From Bifidobacterium angulatum DSM 20098 = JCM 7096 (GTDB lineage Bacteria > Actinomycetota > Actinomycetes > Actinomycetales > Bifidobacteriaceae): a DNA stretch of 64,000 bases. Position 1 is the first letter of the stretch. Every line of letters starts with the position of its first letter. The stretch covers positions 1,488,001 to 1,552,000 of the forward strand of contig NZ_AP012322.1 of NCBI RefSeq assembly GCF_001025155.1, in the 5' to 3' direction. The notes under the pieces are model-generated. The model ran no database searches. It saw only the letters and a list, made by a program, of their open reading frames with translations, and was not told where the DNA came from. Positions 45,301 to 54,232 of this stretch are shown one piece after another. Both the position numbers and the translations under genes were made by a program.

Positions 45301-47275
45301 CGGTCAGGATGGAGCTGGCGGTGTGCTTCACGCCATCGATGACGACGGTATGCTCGTCGTCCTGCGCGTTCCGCTCTGCATCATCCTTCAATGCGCTGCC
45401 ATCTGCCGCGACCAGCGAATCCGTTTCGTCCGCCACATCCACGTAATGCATGCGCGCGGTGAGGGCCGCACCATATGCACCCATCAGGCCGGCGATGTTC
45501 GGACGGGTCACCTGGCGTTCGGTCAGCAGTTCGAATGCGCGCAGCACGGCATCGTTCAGGAACGTGCCGCCCTGCACGACCACGGTGTCGCCAAGCTCGC
45601 CGGAATCACGCAGTTTGATGACCTTGTACAACGCGTTGCGCACCACCGAATAGCACAGGCCCGCGGCGATGTCTTCGATGCTGGCGCCTTCCTTCTGCGC
45701 CTGCTTGACCGACGAGTTCATGAACACGGTGCAGCGCGAACCCAGGTCGACCGGATGCGTGGAGGCGAGCGCCTTCTGGGTGAATTCCTCGATGCTCAGT
45801 CCCATCGACATGGCGAAGGTCTGCAGGAAGGAGCCGCAGCCGGAGGAGCATGCCTCGTTCACCGCGATGGAATCGATCACGCCGTCGGTGATGGCAAGAT
45901 ACTTCATGTCCTGGCCGCCGATGTCGATGACGGCGGTGACGCCGGGGCTGACCATTTCGGCGCCACGGTAGTGGGCCATGGTTTCGACCACGCCCTCGTC
46001 AAGATGCAGACCCGTGGCGATAAGTCCTTCACCGTACCCGGTGGCGCAGGAACGTGCGATCCACGCTCCGGCTGGCAATGCGGCCTGGATCTTCTTGGCG
46101 ATGGTGATGGCGGCGGTCAGCGGGCTGCCTTCGTTGTTGGCATAACTGGACCATACGATCTCACGGTCATCGTTCACCAGGGTTGCCTTGATGGTGGTCG
46201 ACCCTGCGTCGATGCCCAGGAAATGCGGACCCGTGGCGCCATCGAGGTTGCCGATATGCACGTGTTCGCGGTGATGACGCTCGTTGAACGCCTTGCGGTC
46301 CTCCTCGGTGGGGAACAGTGGCGGCATGGTGGGCGTGTTGGACGGCAGGTTCTCCAGTTCCTCCAAACGGGAGAGGAAATCGCCCAACGGTTTGGCCTCG
46401 AAATGGTTGCCTTCGTCGTCGGTGTTCTGCTCTGCCTGCAATGCCGCGCCATAGGCCACATACAGGTGGGCGTCGGTGGGGACGATGAACTCGTCCACCT
46501 TGCCGTCGAGCGCACGCTTGAACGCCGCGCGAAGTTCGGACATGAAGAACAGCGGGCCGCCAAGGAAGATGACGGTGCCGTGGATCGGACGGCCGGAGGC
46601 GAGACCAGCAATGGTCTGTGTGGCGACTGCGGTGAAGATGGAGGCTGCCAGATCGGGCTTTGCCGCACCATCGTTGATCAGCGGCTGCAGATCGGTTTTG
46701 GCGAACACGCCACAGCGCGAGGCGATCGGATACAGGTTCTCGTAATCCTTCGCCATCTCGTTCAGACCGGACGGATCGGTGTCAAGCAGAGTGGACATCT
46801 GATCGATGAACGCGCCGGTACCGCCTGCGCATGAACCGTTCATACGCTGTTCGGGCGTGGGCTTCAAATAGGTGATCTTGGCGTCTTCGCCACCAAGTTC
46901 GATAATGACATCGGCCTGCGGATATTCCTTGTCGATCGCCTCGGTTTCGGCGATGACCTCCTGCACGAACGGCACGTGGAGGCTGTCGGCGAGCGCCAGA
47001 CCGCCGGAGCCGGTGATGGCCAGACGAATCGGCTCGTCGCCGCGCCCGCTTTTCTCAAGCATGCCTCGGATGTCGGCCAGCAGTCCGGCCACGGTGGCAC
47101 GAACGTTGGCGTGATGACGGCGGTAGTCGGAGAATAGCGTTTGAGACAGCGAATCGGCCTGGTCGAGCACCACGGCCTTGACGGTGGTTGAGCCGATATC
47201 CAGTCCCACGCGTAACGGTTTCGCATCAGGATTCGCGGACTGCAGTGTGCTCACGATAGGTGCGGTATCAGCCAT
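42377..47275 (-). CDS. Acyl-CoA dehydratase activase-related fusion protein (two BcrAD/BadFG domains, DUF2229)
   Basis: 1632 aa. Two ASKHA-type ATPase domains in tandem: first LRVGLDIGSTTVKAVVLD (about 22-39) with ELGGEDAKITYL and GGTGAFIDQM; second HFLGIDAGSTTIKATLV (about 348-364) with VIDIGGQDMKYLAI and ACSSGCGSFLQTF, the 4Fe-4S Cys region. Then a Cys cluster CKLCQNHCKLTI...CERGGD near 680-710, a DUF2229 part (MYENYPFWFTLLTSLGFKVV, ENICYPAKLVHGH), a Glu/Ala-rich coiled coil near 1110-1150, and a C-terminal HgdB-like section (YPAIMVIGQLVDAIL). The family activates radical 2-hydroxyacyl-CoA dehydratases, but no such dehydratase gene lies here. Start ATG follows AGAGGA. Cytoplasmic, oxygen-sensitive by analogy; target unknown. 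Confidence 0.92.
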   Translation of the reverse strand: MADTAPIVSTLQSANPDAKPLRVGLDIGSTTVKAVVLDQADSLSQTLFSDYRRHHANVRATVAGLLADIRGMLEKSGRGDEPIRLAITGSGGLALADSLHVPFVQEVIAETEAIDKEYPQADVIIELGGEDAKITYLKPTPEQRMNGSCAGGTGAFIDQMSTLLDTDPSGLNEMAKDYENLYPIASRCGVFAKTDLQPLINDGAAKPDLAASIFTAVATQTIAGLASGRPIHGTVIFLGGPLFFMSELRAAFKRALDGKVDEFIVPTDAHLYVAYGAALQAEQNTDDEGNHFEAKPLGDFLSRLEELENLPSNTPTMPPLFPTEEDRKAFNERHHREHVHIGNLDGATGPHFLGIDAGSTTIKATLVNDDREIVWSSYANNEGSPLTAAITIAKKIQAALPAGAWIARSCATGYGEGLIATGLHLDEGVVETMAHYRGAEMVSPGVTAVIDIGGQDMKYLAITDGVIDSIAVNEACSSGCGSFLQTFAMSMGLSIEEFTQKALASTHPVDLGSRCTVFMNSSVKQAQKEGASIEDIAAGLCYSVVRNALYKVIKLRDSGELGDTVVVQGGTFLNDAVLRAFELLTERQVTRPNIAGLMGAYGAALTARMHYVDVADETDSLVAADGSALKDDAERNAQDDEHTVVIDGVKHTASSILTGDALDALTMTTERDVCKLCQNHCKLTITTFADGARYVTGNRCERGGDAKRKRSDRPNLYDYKYKRCFAYRRLTDKKATRGEIGIPRALNMYENYPFWFTLLTSLGFKVVISGRSSHELFETGIESIASENICYPAKLVHGHIKWLLNKGITTIFYPCVSYEENLVPNTDNHYNCPVVANYPVVIGANMPELREEGVHYMRPYFNLANHELMIDRIVEEFAWANVTREEAETAVKAAYAEDKVFKHDVQQEGLRALAYMKEHDCRGIVLAGRPYHVDPEINHGIPETICSLGMVVLSEDSICELQPGEKLSLSEFLADGDNDPRAKNADGFRHVGDRKVTKMPLRVTNQWAYHSRLYAAANFVASYPGLELVQLNSFGCGLDAITTDQVSEILADKADVYTMLKIDEVSNLGAAKIRLRSLKAAVEERERNHRRALPAAMPGKLDQPVDDAAVAEAKAKLEEAKSQLAAAEAQLKSAERQAAPRQGEFRRTGSEAPTPGRQVMLDTVMKANPKLTEAVRQASRRAAANGKGSGASAHNSATMSKYANRVPFGKDMKDYTIVAPQMSPIHFSLVESVIRSGGYKFDILEHASREDVETGLKYVNNDACYPAIMVIGQLVDAILEGRYDPDHTALAITQTGGMCRATNYFGLIRKALVDAGYPQIPVIAISTQGIEDNPGFKATPALLHRVIKALIIGDLLMKCLYRVRPYEVTPGSANKLYKTWDTIVRETLEHHGHSKTAKRFIGKGYLPYPTLVRQIVKSFDALPLRNIPRKVRVGVVGEILVKYQPDANNHVVDVIESQDCEAVVPGIMEFMTTRPYISDWNDHYLGMGGNKLGYAAMRKGLDLYNAPVRKAIGLAHGKFSQDLPMPELVKKAGEVTSVGVQAGEGWLLTAEILELIESGCPNVVCAQPFACLPNHVTGRGMFGKIRRLHPEANIVSIDYDPGASEANQLNRIKLMIAAAKKMHKKQQEQGGE

Positions 47276-47554
47276 GTATTCCTCTACAACTCGGGTTTCG
47301 GCTTCATGCCGCCTTTTATGCCCTTCACATATCCGGCCGGATACTCAGGTACCGGTGGCGGTAACGCCGACTTGCTGGAGAACTAGCTTAGTCCGACCAC
47401 TCACCTAACGCTTTTTATGTCAAGTGATTTTGCTCACGGAATACCGTCTGCACGTTGTCGTTACCTTTTGACCTATAAGGGTTTCGCCATACCCCGGCCA
47501 ATGGTAGGGATACGACACACGGCATGTATCGTCTTCGCCTCCGAACACAAGCAC

Positions 47555-47923
47555 TTAATAGCCGTGCATGTGGAGGTAATCGTCGTCGAAGCCGAAATAA
47601 TGGCCGATCTCGTGGATGACGGTTTTCTCAATCTGTTCGACCATGTTCCGCCGCGTATCGCATATGCGCTCATGCGGCCCTTTGTAGATGGTGATCATGT
47701 CGGGCATGACGCCGCTATATGACGTGGTTCGCTGGGTGATCGGAACGCCGGTGTACAGGCCAAGCAATTCGCCTTCGGAGCAATGCAGGCTGCCGAGCTC
47801 CGCCGCCGTGGGCTCATAATCCCACGATATGCCGATATTGCTCAGCGCCTCGGTGAATCGGGCGGGAATCGCCGCCAATGCCTCTTCGATGGCGGCTTCG
47901 AATTCCTGATCGTTCATATGCAT
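47555..47923 (-). CDS. Small zinc metallopeptidase (zincin-like, MPN-unrelated)
   Basis: 122 aa. Zinc-binding HExxH at 104-108 in KTVIHEIGHYFGFDDDY, a Gly-x-x-x-Asp tail as in the metallopeptidase family DUF1025. Upstream part LLGLYTGVPITQRTTSYSG and PDMITIYKGP are family-typical. No signal peptide, so cytoplasmic. Two in-frame ATGs six bases apart at 47923 and 47917. Substrate unknown in the whole family. Confidence 0.88.
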   Translation of the reverse strand: MHMNDQEFEAAIEEALAAIPARFTEALSNIGISWDYEPTAAELGSLHCSEGELLGLYTGVPITQRTTSYSGVMPDMITIYKGPHERICDTRRNMVEQIEKTVIHEIGHYFGFDDDYLHMHGY

Positions 47924-48149
47924 GATTCGAGCCTACCGTGATATTCCATATACCGCTTCCCGTGGCATCATTGCCGCAAGCGCAATCGCACCATGCGTAT
48001 GCCGGCGGGACCGGCCCGATCACATGAAAATGTGGACTTTCACCGCATTCATCGCAAGGAGGCAGCCACAACCACCGTGATGGTGGCACAATCGTCGTAT
48101 CGGCGACATGCGGCCCATCGAGCCGCCACAGGTAAGGAGACATGATTCT

Positions 48150-49136
48150 ATGGACGAGCAGAAGACCCAGCCGATCGCCGTGCCCGCCTCTCCGGCGCAG
48201 ACCGGCCAGCAGACCACTGCGGACACCCAGCCACTGCCGCAGCACTCTCAGCAATCTCAATACACCCAGCAATCTCAATACCCGCAGTACGGCGAGCCGC
48301 AATATCAAAACGCGCAATATCAGCCCGCATCATATTCTCCCCAACCCCAGCAGAACGCCCCTGCACCGGTTCCCGCAAAACGCAGGCGCTGGTCGATCAT
48401 CATAGCCGTTATCGCGGTTATAACCATTGTCGCCAGCTTGGTTGGCGCCTACGTCTACCACAGCAGGCACGAGCAGGCGCTGTCCGACTGCCGCAACGCA
48501 GTCAGCGAATTCACCCAGGTACGCAAGGAACTGCTCGACACCGGCGGATCCTCGTCACAAATCCAACAGCTGCTGCGCAACATGCTTGGCGTAAGCGATA
48601 TTCTCGATGCCGCCGCCGACGCATCGAGCAGCGCCGAACAAACGGTAAGCGCCGAAGGCTGCGCCGCAAACGCGACGATCACCCAGCTCAACCTGGTCAA
48701 AGACACCGTTGCCAGCGCCACCGACTCGTTGCGCACATCCATCGACAGCCTCAAAAAGGATGCTTCGAAACTCGCCGCAGGCGGCTCCTCGTCACGGCAA
48801 GACGCCGACGGCGGATCCTCCACAGGCAAGAAGGACACCGGCAGCGGAAGCACCGGCGACGGAACCGACAGCACACTGGAACAGAGCAGGAAGGAGCTGC
48901 AAAGCACCATCGATTCCGCACGCACACTGCTCGACCAGTTGAACAACAGCGAACTGAACAATACCCTCAAACAGCTGGCGAGCAACGCGTTGAGCACAGG
49001 ACTGAAAGCCGCGCAGAATCTTGCCAATGACCAGACCATCATGGACTCGCACGCCTATGAGACGGCCAAAAGCACCCTGGAACAGGCGATTAGCGCAGCC
49101 AAACAGTGGCTCGAAAGCCAGGCTGCCAATCAATAA
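48150..49136 (+). CDS. Membrane-anchored protein with Gln/Tyr/Pro-rich head and helical outer domain
   Basis: 328 aa. Residues 1-76 are rich in Gln, Tyr, Ser and Pro (QSQYTQQSQYPQYGEPQYQ), then KRRR and one membrane segment (81-103, WSIIIAVIAVITIVASLVGA), giving an inside N-terminus by the positive-inside rule. The outside part is predicted helical with two Cys (LSDCRNAV, AEGCAANA) that could form a disulfide, and a Gly/Ser/Asp-rich linker between two helical bundles. Start ATG at 48150 with GGAG about 11 bp upstream. No known domain recognised; typical of actinobacterial cell-envelope proteins. Confidence 0.8.
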   Translation: MDEQKTQPIAVPASPAQTGQQTTADTQPLPQHSQQSQYTQQSQYPQYGEPQYQNAQYQPASYSPQPQQNAPAPVPAKRRRWSIIIAVIAVITIVASLVGAYVYHSRHEQALSDCRNAVSEFTQVRKELLDTGGSSSQIQQLLRNMLGVSDILDAAADASSSAEQTVSAEGCAANATITQLNLVKDTVASATDSLRTSIDSLKKDASKLAAGGSSSRQDADGGSSTGKKDTGSGSTGDGTDSTLEQSRKELQSTIDSARTLLDQLNNSELNNTLKQLASNALSTGLKAAQNLANDQTIMDSHAYETAKSTLEQAISAAKQWLESQAANQ

Positions 49137-49148
49137 CGCAATAATGAC

Positions 49149-49215
49149 GGGCATCGGCGCAAGCCCTACGGGCCGGGATTCCCGGCGATAGCCGTGCAGG
49201 CCAATGCCGATGCCC
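49149..49215 (+). terminator. Long-loop inverted repeat after the membrane protein
   Basis: GGGCATCGGC (49149-49158) and GCCGATGCCC (49206-49215), perfect 10-bp arms enclosing a GC-rich loop that itself contains CCGGGATTCCCGG. Possible terminator for the plus-strand gene. Confidence 0.5.
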
Positions 49216-49296
49216 CGCCGCGCGTTGCGCCTTGGATCTGGCCGACCGAACGCAACCAGGAACGATGATTCCGCCTAGCTCGGCGCCTCAACACGA

Positions 49297-50025
49297 TCAG
49301 GATGCCTGAGCGCCCTCGCCGGCGTCGCGATCCTTACGGTAGATCTCCGACACCTGCCGTTCCTGATCGTGCAGCTTCGCCCAGATCACCGGCTTGCCCG
49401 CGGCAAGCGACTTCGGCACGTCAAGAATGCGCTGATTGCGCGACCCGCGGAACTGCAGCAGGGAATCATGCTGATCCTTCAGATACCGGCCATCCACCAG
49501 AATGTCGAGAAGCTCCAGCAGCTCGCGCTTATCAGGCGTCTCCCCCTCGCGCATCAGCTCCTCCCACGTGTACCCGGTCCAGCTCCAGATATCCTTGTCA
49601 TGGCCGAATTCACGACGGATCCTCCTGGCCAGCGGAATCAGCACCGGCGTGGCAAGCATCGGCTCGCCGCCGAGAAACGTGATGCCCTGCACCCACGGCG
49701 CGCGCAGATCGTCGATGATCTTGTCTTCCAGGCGCTGTGTATACTCATGGCCGGCCTGAAAATCCCAGATCGAAGCATTGAAGCATTCGACGCAATGGAA
49801 CGGGCAACCGGACACATATAGGGAGTTGCGCACGCCTTCGCCATCAGTGACGATGAAGGTCTTATAGTCGGCGATCATGCGTTTGGACATGCGCCTGCCG
49901 TCCCACTGCCCCGCACGCGGATCGTTGGCCAGCCCACGCGACGGTATGGATGGCCCGCGCCCCGTCTCGCCGACGGCGAAATCATGACGCCTGGGCTCGG
50001 TTCTGACCTTGCGAAAATCCTCCAT
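49297..50025 (-). CDS. nrdG: Anaerobic ribonucleotide reductase activating protein
   Basis: 242 aa. Radical SAM enzyme that installs the glycyl radical in NrdD. The SAM cluster Cys are C74, C78, C81 (SGCPFHCVECFNASIWDF), with the NrdG-type spacing C-x3-C-x2-C; GITFLGGEPMLA follows. The N-terminal 45 residues are longer than in E. coli. Start ATG at 50025 follows GGGAG; upstream Met codons at 50043-50037 lack a site. It is downstream of nrdD with a hairpin between, so probably in the same transcription unit at lower level. Confidence 0.94.
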   Translation of the reverse strand: MEDFRKVRTEPRRHDFAVGETGRGPSIPSRGLANDPRAGQWDGRRMSKRMIADYKTFIVTDGEGVRNSLYVSGCPFHCVECFNASIWDFQAGHEYTQRLEDKIIDDLRAPWVQGITFLGGEPMLATPVLIPLARRIRREFGHDKDIWSWTGYTWEELMREGETPDKRELLELLDILVDGRYLKDQHDSLLQFRGSRNQRILDVPKSLAAGKPVIWAKLHDQERQVSEIYRKDRDAGEGAQAS

Positions 50026-50083
50026 GTGCACTCCCATCATCATGTCCGCAGCGCAGCCGCCGCCGCTTTTCCGACAACAACGT

Positions 50084-50121
50084 TGAGGGCGACCGGCAAC
50101 CCTGTCAGCCGGACGCCCTCA
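50084..50121 (-). terminator. Hairpin between nrdD and nrdG
   Basis: TGAGGGCG / CGCCCTCA arms with further pairing inside (CCGGC/GCCGG). It could attenuate read-through from nrdD to nrdG or stabilise the nrdD message. Confidence 0.5.
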
Positions 50122-50174
50122 TATCACGTCATCACACATCCACACCAAGCCGCAGGCCGGCAGGACGCGTCATC

Positions 50175-52565
50175 CTATTTGGTTTCCTCGAACCATTCGT
50201 GTTCGGAACCGTCGCTCAGCGTCACATGACCGGTCTCGCCGCTCATATGCTTCACACGATGCGCGATCTCCTCATGGCGGCCATGCACCATCGGACGCTG
50301 CACCGGGTTGCCCAGGTAGCCGCACGTACGCTTGGTCACATTGCACTTGTCGGGATCGGAGTTACCGCACTCCGGGCACTTGAACCCCTCGTCGGTCGGC
50401 TCGAAATCGCCCTGGAAGCCGCATACGAAGCAGTGGTCGATCGGCGTGTTGGTGCCAAGATAGCCGATGCCGATGTTGTAGGCGTAATCCCATACGGCCT
50501 CCAATGCCTTCGGGTTGTCCTGCAGGCACGGATATTCGCAGTAGTTGATGAAACCGCCGGACGCATAGTACGGGAAGTCCTTCTCGTACGTGAGCTTCTC
50601 CATCGGCGTGGGCTGCAGCCACACCGGATAGTGGAAGGAATTGGTGTAGAAGTCGTGGTCGGTTACGCCATCGACCCTGCCGAACTTCTCACGATCCATA
50701 CGGTTGAAACGATCGGTCAGCGACTCGGCAGGCGTGGAATACACCGAATAGTGGTAGCCCTCCGCCTTGCTCCACTGCTTGCACAGCTCGTTCATGCGCT
50801 TGACGATGGACAGCGCGAACTCCTTGCCTTCCGGATCCCAGCCATGGTCGCGGATCCAATCCTTGCCATAGAACACGGCGGTCGCCTCGGCCAGGCCGAT
50901 ATAGCCCAACGATACGGTGGCACGCTCGTTCTTGAACAGCACATCGACATTGTCGTTGGCGCCCAGACGCCCGAACGCACCGTAACGGAACAGCGTAGGA
51001 GCGTTCACCGGGGTCGCCTGCTTGCACCGCATGATACGGAACTGCAACGCCTGATGGGCGACCTCCATACGCTCGCTGAACAGCTTCCAGAAGCGGTCCT
51101 TATCGCCGTGGGATTCCAAGGCGATACGCGGAACATTGACGGAAACCACGCCAAGATTCATACGCCCGTCCTCCTCGTCCTTGCCGGTCTCGGGGTTGAC
51201 CCAGCCCTGCAGGAAGGAACGGCAGCCCATCGGCGCCTTGAAGGAACCGGTGATCTTGACAATGTTCTCGTAGAACACCACATCCGGGTACATACGCTTG
51301 GTGGCGCATTCCAGGGCGAGCTGCTTGAGGTCGTAGTTCGGATCCTCCGGCTCACAGTTCACCCCATGCTTGATGGTGAACACAAGCTTCGGGAAAATCG
51401 CGGTATGGTGGTCCTTGCCGAGGCCACGAATACGATTCAGCAGAATCGCACGCTGGATCTCGCGGGCGAACCAATCGGTGCCAAGACCGAAGCCGACCGT
51501 GACGAACGGGGTCTGGCCGTTGGACACACGATTGGAGTTGATCTGGTATTCCATGGTCTGCATGGCGTCATAGATGGCCTTGCGGGTACGGATCTTAGCC
51601 AGGATCTCACGCTCCTGCTCCAACTCGTCGACATCAGTGTGGAACGGCGTATCCATGGGCAGCGGTTCACGGGAGCCGAAATGCAGTTTGCTCGGCTCGT
51701 TGCGCTTGGCGTTCTCCACCTGACGGCGGGCGAATTCGACCGGCATGCCGTCGGGGATGTTCTCACGGGCCTCTTCGAGGAACTTCTCGTAATCCTTCTT
51801 CGCATACCGGGCAAGATGCTCGTCGGCGCGGTTCGCGGTCTGGCCGCCGTACTGGCTGGAAGCCACATCCTTCATGATCTGCGTGATCTGCGTAGCCGCG
51901 ATGGCGATGGACTTCGGAGACGCCATCGGGGCGTTGCCCAGGGTGAAGCCGTTGGCCAGCATGTCCCAGAAGTTCGGCAGCGAACAGTTGGACTGCGCGG
52001 TGAACGGCGAATAGTCGGCGTCGTGGAAGTGGATATCGCCCTTCATGTGCGCGTTGGCCACCACCTGCGGGAGCATGTTGAGCGCCGCGGCCTTGCTGAC
52101 CGCGCCCGCCAGCAGATCGCGCTGCGTGGCGTACACGTTGGAATCCTTATTGGCGTTCTCATGAATCAGCGTCGGATCGTTGTTGATGAAGCGGGCGACA
52201 GCCTCGTTCACATCCGTGGCCTTGGCACGCTGGATGTCCTTGTCGAGTCGGTAGTTGGTGTAGGTTCGGGCCACGTCGTAGAGGTGATCCTCAATCAGCG
52301 CATGCTCGACAAGGTTCTGGATATCCTCGATCTTGGCCGGTCCCGCATACCGTTCCTTGATCTCGCCTTCGACCTGATTGGCGAGATCACGGATCAGAGC
52401 CTCCTCTTCCGGGCCGACCTCCTTATCGAGATCGGCGAATGCGGACTTTACGGCGGCAATGATGTTGATCGGATCGAAATCCACGATACGACCATCACGC
52501 TTCTCCACCTGCACCGTGCTGGTAGAGGGTGTAACGGTTGTCGTGCCGGTTGTTTCCATCGTCAT
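50175..52565 (-). CDS. nrdD: Anaerobic ribonucleoside-triphosphate reductase
   Basis: 796 aa; makes deoxyribonucleotides without oxygen. N-terminal ATP-cone (VEKRDGRIVDFDPINIIAAV..., about 18-110) for dATP control, the ten-stranded barrel with HDADYSPFTAQSNCSLPNF, then the C-terminal zinc site (HCFVCGFQGDF and FKCPECGNSDPDKC) and the glycyl-radical loop KRTCGYLGNPVQRPM with Gly in TCGYLG. All required parts are present. ATG at 52565 (an ATG six bases on is also possible). Preceded by two NrdR boxes, so likely repressed when dATP is abundant. Confidence 0.97.
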   Translation of the reverse strand: MTMETTGTTTVTPSTSTVQVEKRDGRIVDFDPINIIAAVKSAFADLDKEVGPEEEALIRDLANQVEGEIKERYAGPAKIEDIQNLVEHALIEDHLYDVARTYTNYRLDKDIQRAKATDVNEAVARFINNDPTLIHENANKDSNVYATQRDLLAGAVSKAAALNMLPQVVANAHMKGDIHFHDADYSPFTAQSNCSLPNFWDMLANGFTLGNAPMASPKSIAIAATQITQIMKDVASSQYGGQTANRADEHLARYAKKDYEKFLEEARENIPDGMPVEFARRQVENAKRNEPSKLHFGSREPLPMDTPFHTDVDELEQEREILAKIRTRKAIYDAMQTMEYQINSNRVSNGQTPFVTVGFGLGTDWFAREIQRAILLNRIRGLGKDHHTAIFPKLVFTIKHGVNCEPEDPNYDLKQLALECATKRMYPDVVFYENIVKITGSFKAPMGCRSFLQGWVNPETGKDEEDGRMNLGVVSVNVPRIALESHGDKDRFWKLFSERMEVAHQALQFRIMRCKQATPVNAPTLFRYGAFGRLGANDNVDVLFKNERATVSLGYIGLAEATAVFYGKDWIRDHGWDPEGKEFALSIVKRMNELCKQWSKAEGYHYSVYSTPAESLTDRFNRMDREKFGRVDGVTDHDFYTNSFHYPVWLQPTPMEKLTYEKDFPYYASGGFINYCEYPCLQDNPKALEAVWDYAYNIGIGYLGTNTPIDHCFVCGFQGDFEPTDEGFKCPECGNSDPDKCNVTKRTCGYLGNPVQRPMVHGRHEEIAHRVKHMSGETGHVTLSDGSEHEWFEETK

Positions 52566-52647
52566 CTTCCTGCCTTTTCCCGGGCGCCTATGCGCCCTTT
52601 CACGCCTTGCATCTTAGCGTCTCGTTTGTATTGCCTCATGTACTGTA

Positions 52648-52694
52648 CCCCTACATATAGTTCCGGCACGCCGGATAAACACTAGGGCTAGTGT
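52648..52694 (-). promoter_or_regulatory. Pair of NrdR boxes upstream of nrdD
   Basis: 16-bp ACACTAGGGCTAGTGT (52679-52694) is a perfect-arm palindrome (ACACTA/TAGTGT), and CCCCTACATATAGTTC (52648-52663) matches the same consensus more weakly. Their centres are 31 bp apart, the three-turn spacing known for NrdR tandem sites. The remaining part of the 320-bp gap to xseA holds no gene that I can support. Confidence 0.8.
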
Positions 52695-52885
52695 TTTTCG
52701 GCATAATACCGCCAAAAAGAAGATTGTGTGATTAACGTAACAATCCACCCGCGGCAGCCGCCCGATCGACCCCGACGCAAGGCGGCAGAACGCGACACGC
52801 GGTACACCCCGAAAAGGCAGTCGACGACCCCAATTGCAGCCAGCGAATCACAGGACGATTCGACCCCGCATCTATAGTGGTTCCC

Positions 52886-54157
52886 ATGAACCAAGACCCG
52901 AACATGACCGGCGCACCGATACCCCGTCCGTTCGACCAACTGCCACGACTGGCACGCGAAACCACTGCGGAAAACCCCTGGCCGGTAAGCGTGCTGAGCC
53001 AGAAATTCCACACCGCCGTGGAGAAATGGCCGGCGGCATGGATCTGCGGCCAGATCACCGAAATCAACACCAGACGCGCAGGATCCGCCTACCTCACGGT
53101 ACGAGACGATTTCGAAGACATCGCCATCTCCGTATCCGGCTGGCGCGCCTTCGCCGCAGCGGCCTCACAGTTCCGCCAAGGCGACCGCGTGGTCATCCAC
53201 GGACGCGCCGACATCTGGGTCAAGCAGACCAGATTGAGCTTCATCGGCGACGATATCCGCAAAATCGGCGCAGGCGGGCTCAAAGAGCAGATCGACGAGC
53301 TGCGCAAGAAGCTCAAGGGCGAAGGCCTGTTCGACGCCGACCGCAAAAAACCACTGCCGGAATTCCCCCGGTGCATCGGCCTGATCTGCGCGCCGCAGGC
53401 GCGTGCGGAAGGCGATGTGATCACCAACGTGAACCTGCGATGGCCGGCGGTACGCTTCACCGTGCTCCACGCGCACGTACAGGGTGCGCAATGCCCGCCC
53501 GACATCATCGCCGCGATTCGCCAACTGGACGCCGACCCCGATGTGGACGTCATCATCGTGGCGCGCGGCGGAGGCGCCTTCGAAGACCTCGTAGGATTCT
53601 CCGACGAAGGCGTGGTGCGTGCCGCGGCAGCCTGCAATACGCCGCTCGTCTCGGCCATCGGGCACGAGGACGACTGGACGCTCATCGACCTTGCAGCCGA
53701 CCTGCGCGCATCCACACCGACCGACGCCGCCAAAAAAGTGGTGCCCGACATCCGCGAGCAATGCCAGCTCATCGACAACGCCATCCGCCAGATGCACATG
53801 CGCATCTCCGGGCGCGTGGACGCCGAACTCAAACTCATCGAAGGCTACGCGAACCGTCCGAGCCTGACGCAGCCGCTCACCATGCTCGAGCCGCATCAGC
53901 GTCTGATCGACGATGCGCGCAGTCGCATGGATATCGGCATGCGCCGCATCATCGACGACGCCTCGCTCACCATTGAGAAGGCGCACGCCTCGCTCACCGC
54001 GCTCAGTCCGCAATCCACGCTGAATCGCGGATACGCCGTCGTACAGGATGCGGACGGGCATGTTCTGGACGATGCGCAACGCACCTCGCCCGGCAGCAGG
54101 CTCACGCTCACCCTGAAGAAGGGCATCGTCACCGCCACCGTGGACAGCGCCGAATAG
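52886..54157 (+). CDS. xseA: Exodeoxyribonuclease VII large subunit
   Basis: 423 aa; catalytic subunit of the single-strand exonuclease acting in repair. N-terminal OB-fold (PVSVLSQKFHTAVEKWPAAW..., GQITEIN), catalytic region with GVITSPQARA-like IGLICAPQARAEGDVI, VDVIIVARGGGAFEDLVGFS and SAIGHEDDWTLIDLAADLRA, then a long coiled-coil and QSTLNRGYAVV. ATG at 52886; a TATAGT 8 bp upstream might be a -10 box, suggesting a leaderless message, as no Shine-Dalgarno is seen. xseB follows after 75 bp. Confidence 0.96.
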   Translation: MNQDPNMTGAPIPRPFDQLPRLARETTAENPWPVSVLSQKFHTAVEKWPAAWICGQITEINTRRAGSAYLTVRDDFEDIAISVSGWRAFAAAASQFRQGDRVVIHGRADIWVKQTRLSFIGDDIRKIGAGGLKEQIDELRKKLKGEGLFDADRKKPLPEFPRCIGLICAPQARAEGDVITNVNLRWPAVRFTVLHAHVQGAQCPPDIIAAIRQLDADPDVDVIIVARGGGAFEDLVGFSDEGVVRAAAACNTPLVSAIGHEDDWTLIDLAADLRASTPTDAAKKVVPDIREQCQLIDNAIRQMHMRISGRVDAELKLIEGYANRPSLTQPLTMLEPHQRLIDDARSRMDIGMRRIIDDASLTIEKAHASLTALSPQSTLNRGYAVVQDADGHVLDDAQRTSPGSRLTLTLKKGIVTATVDSAE

Positions 54158-54232
54158 CATCCACCCGCACCTCCGTAACAGACACAACACAAACACCCGG
54201 CACAGCCGACGCAACCATAAAGGAACGAAACC

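Noticed and set aside
42389..46834. Plus-strand open frames of 390-530 codons opposite the activase gene
   Set aside because: Antisense shadows; the minus strand has all the conserved motifs.
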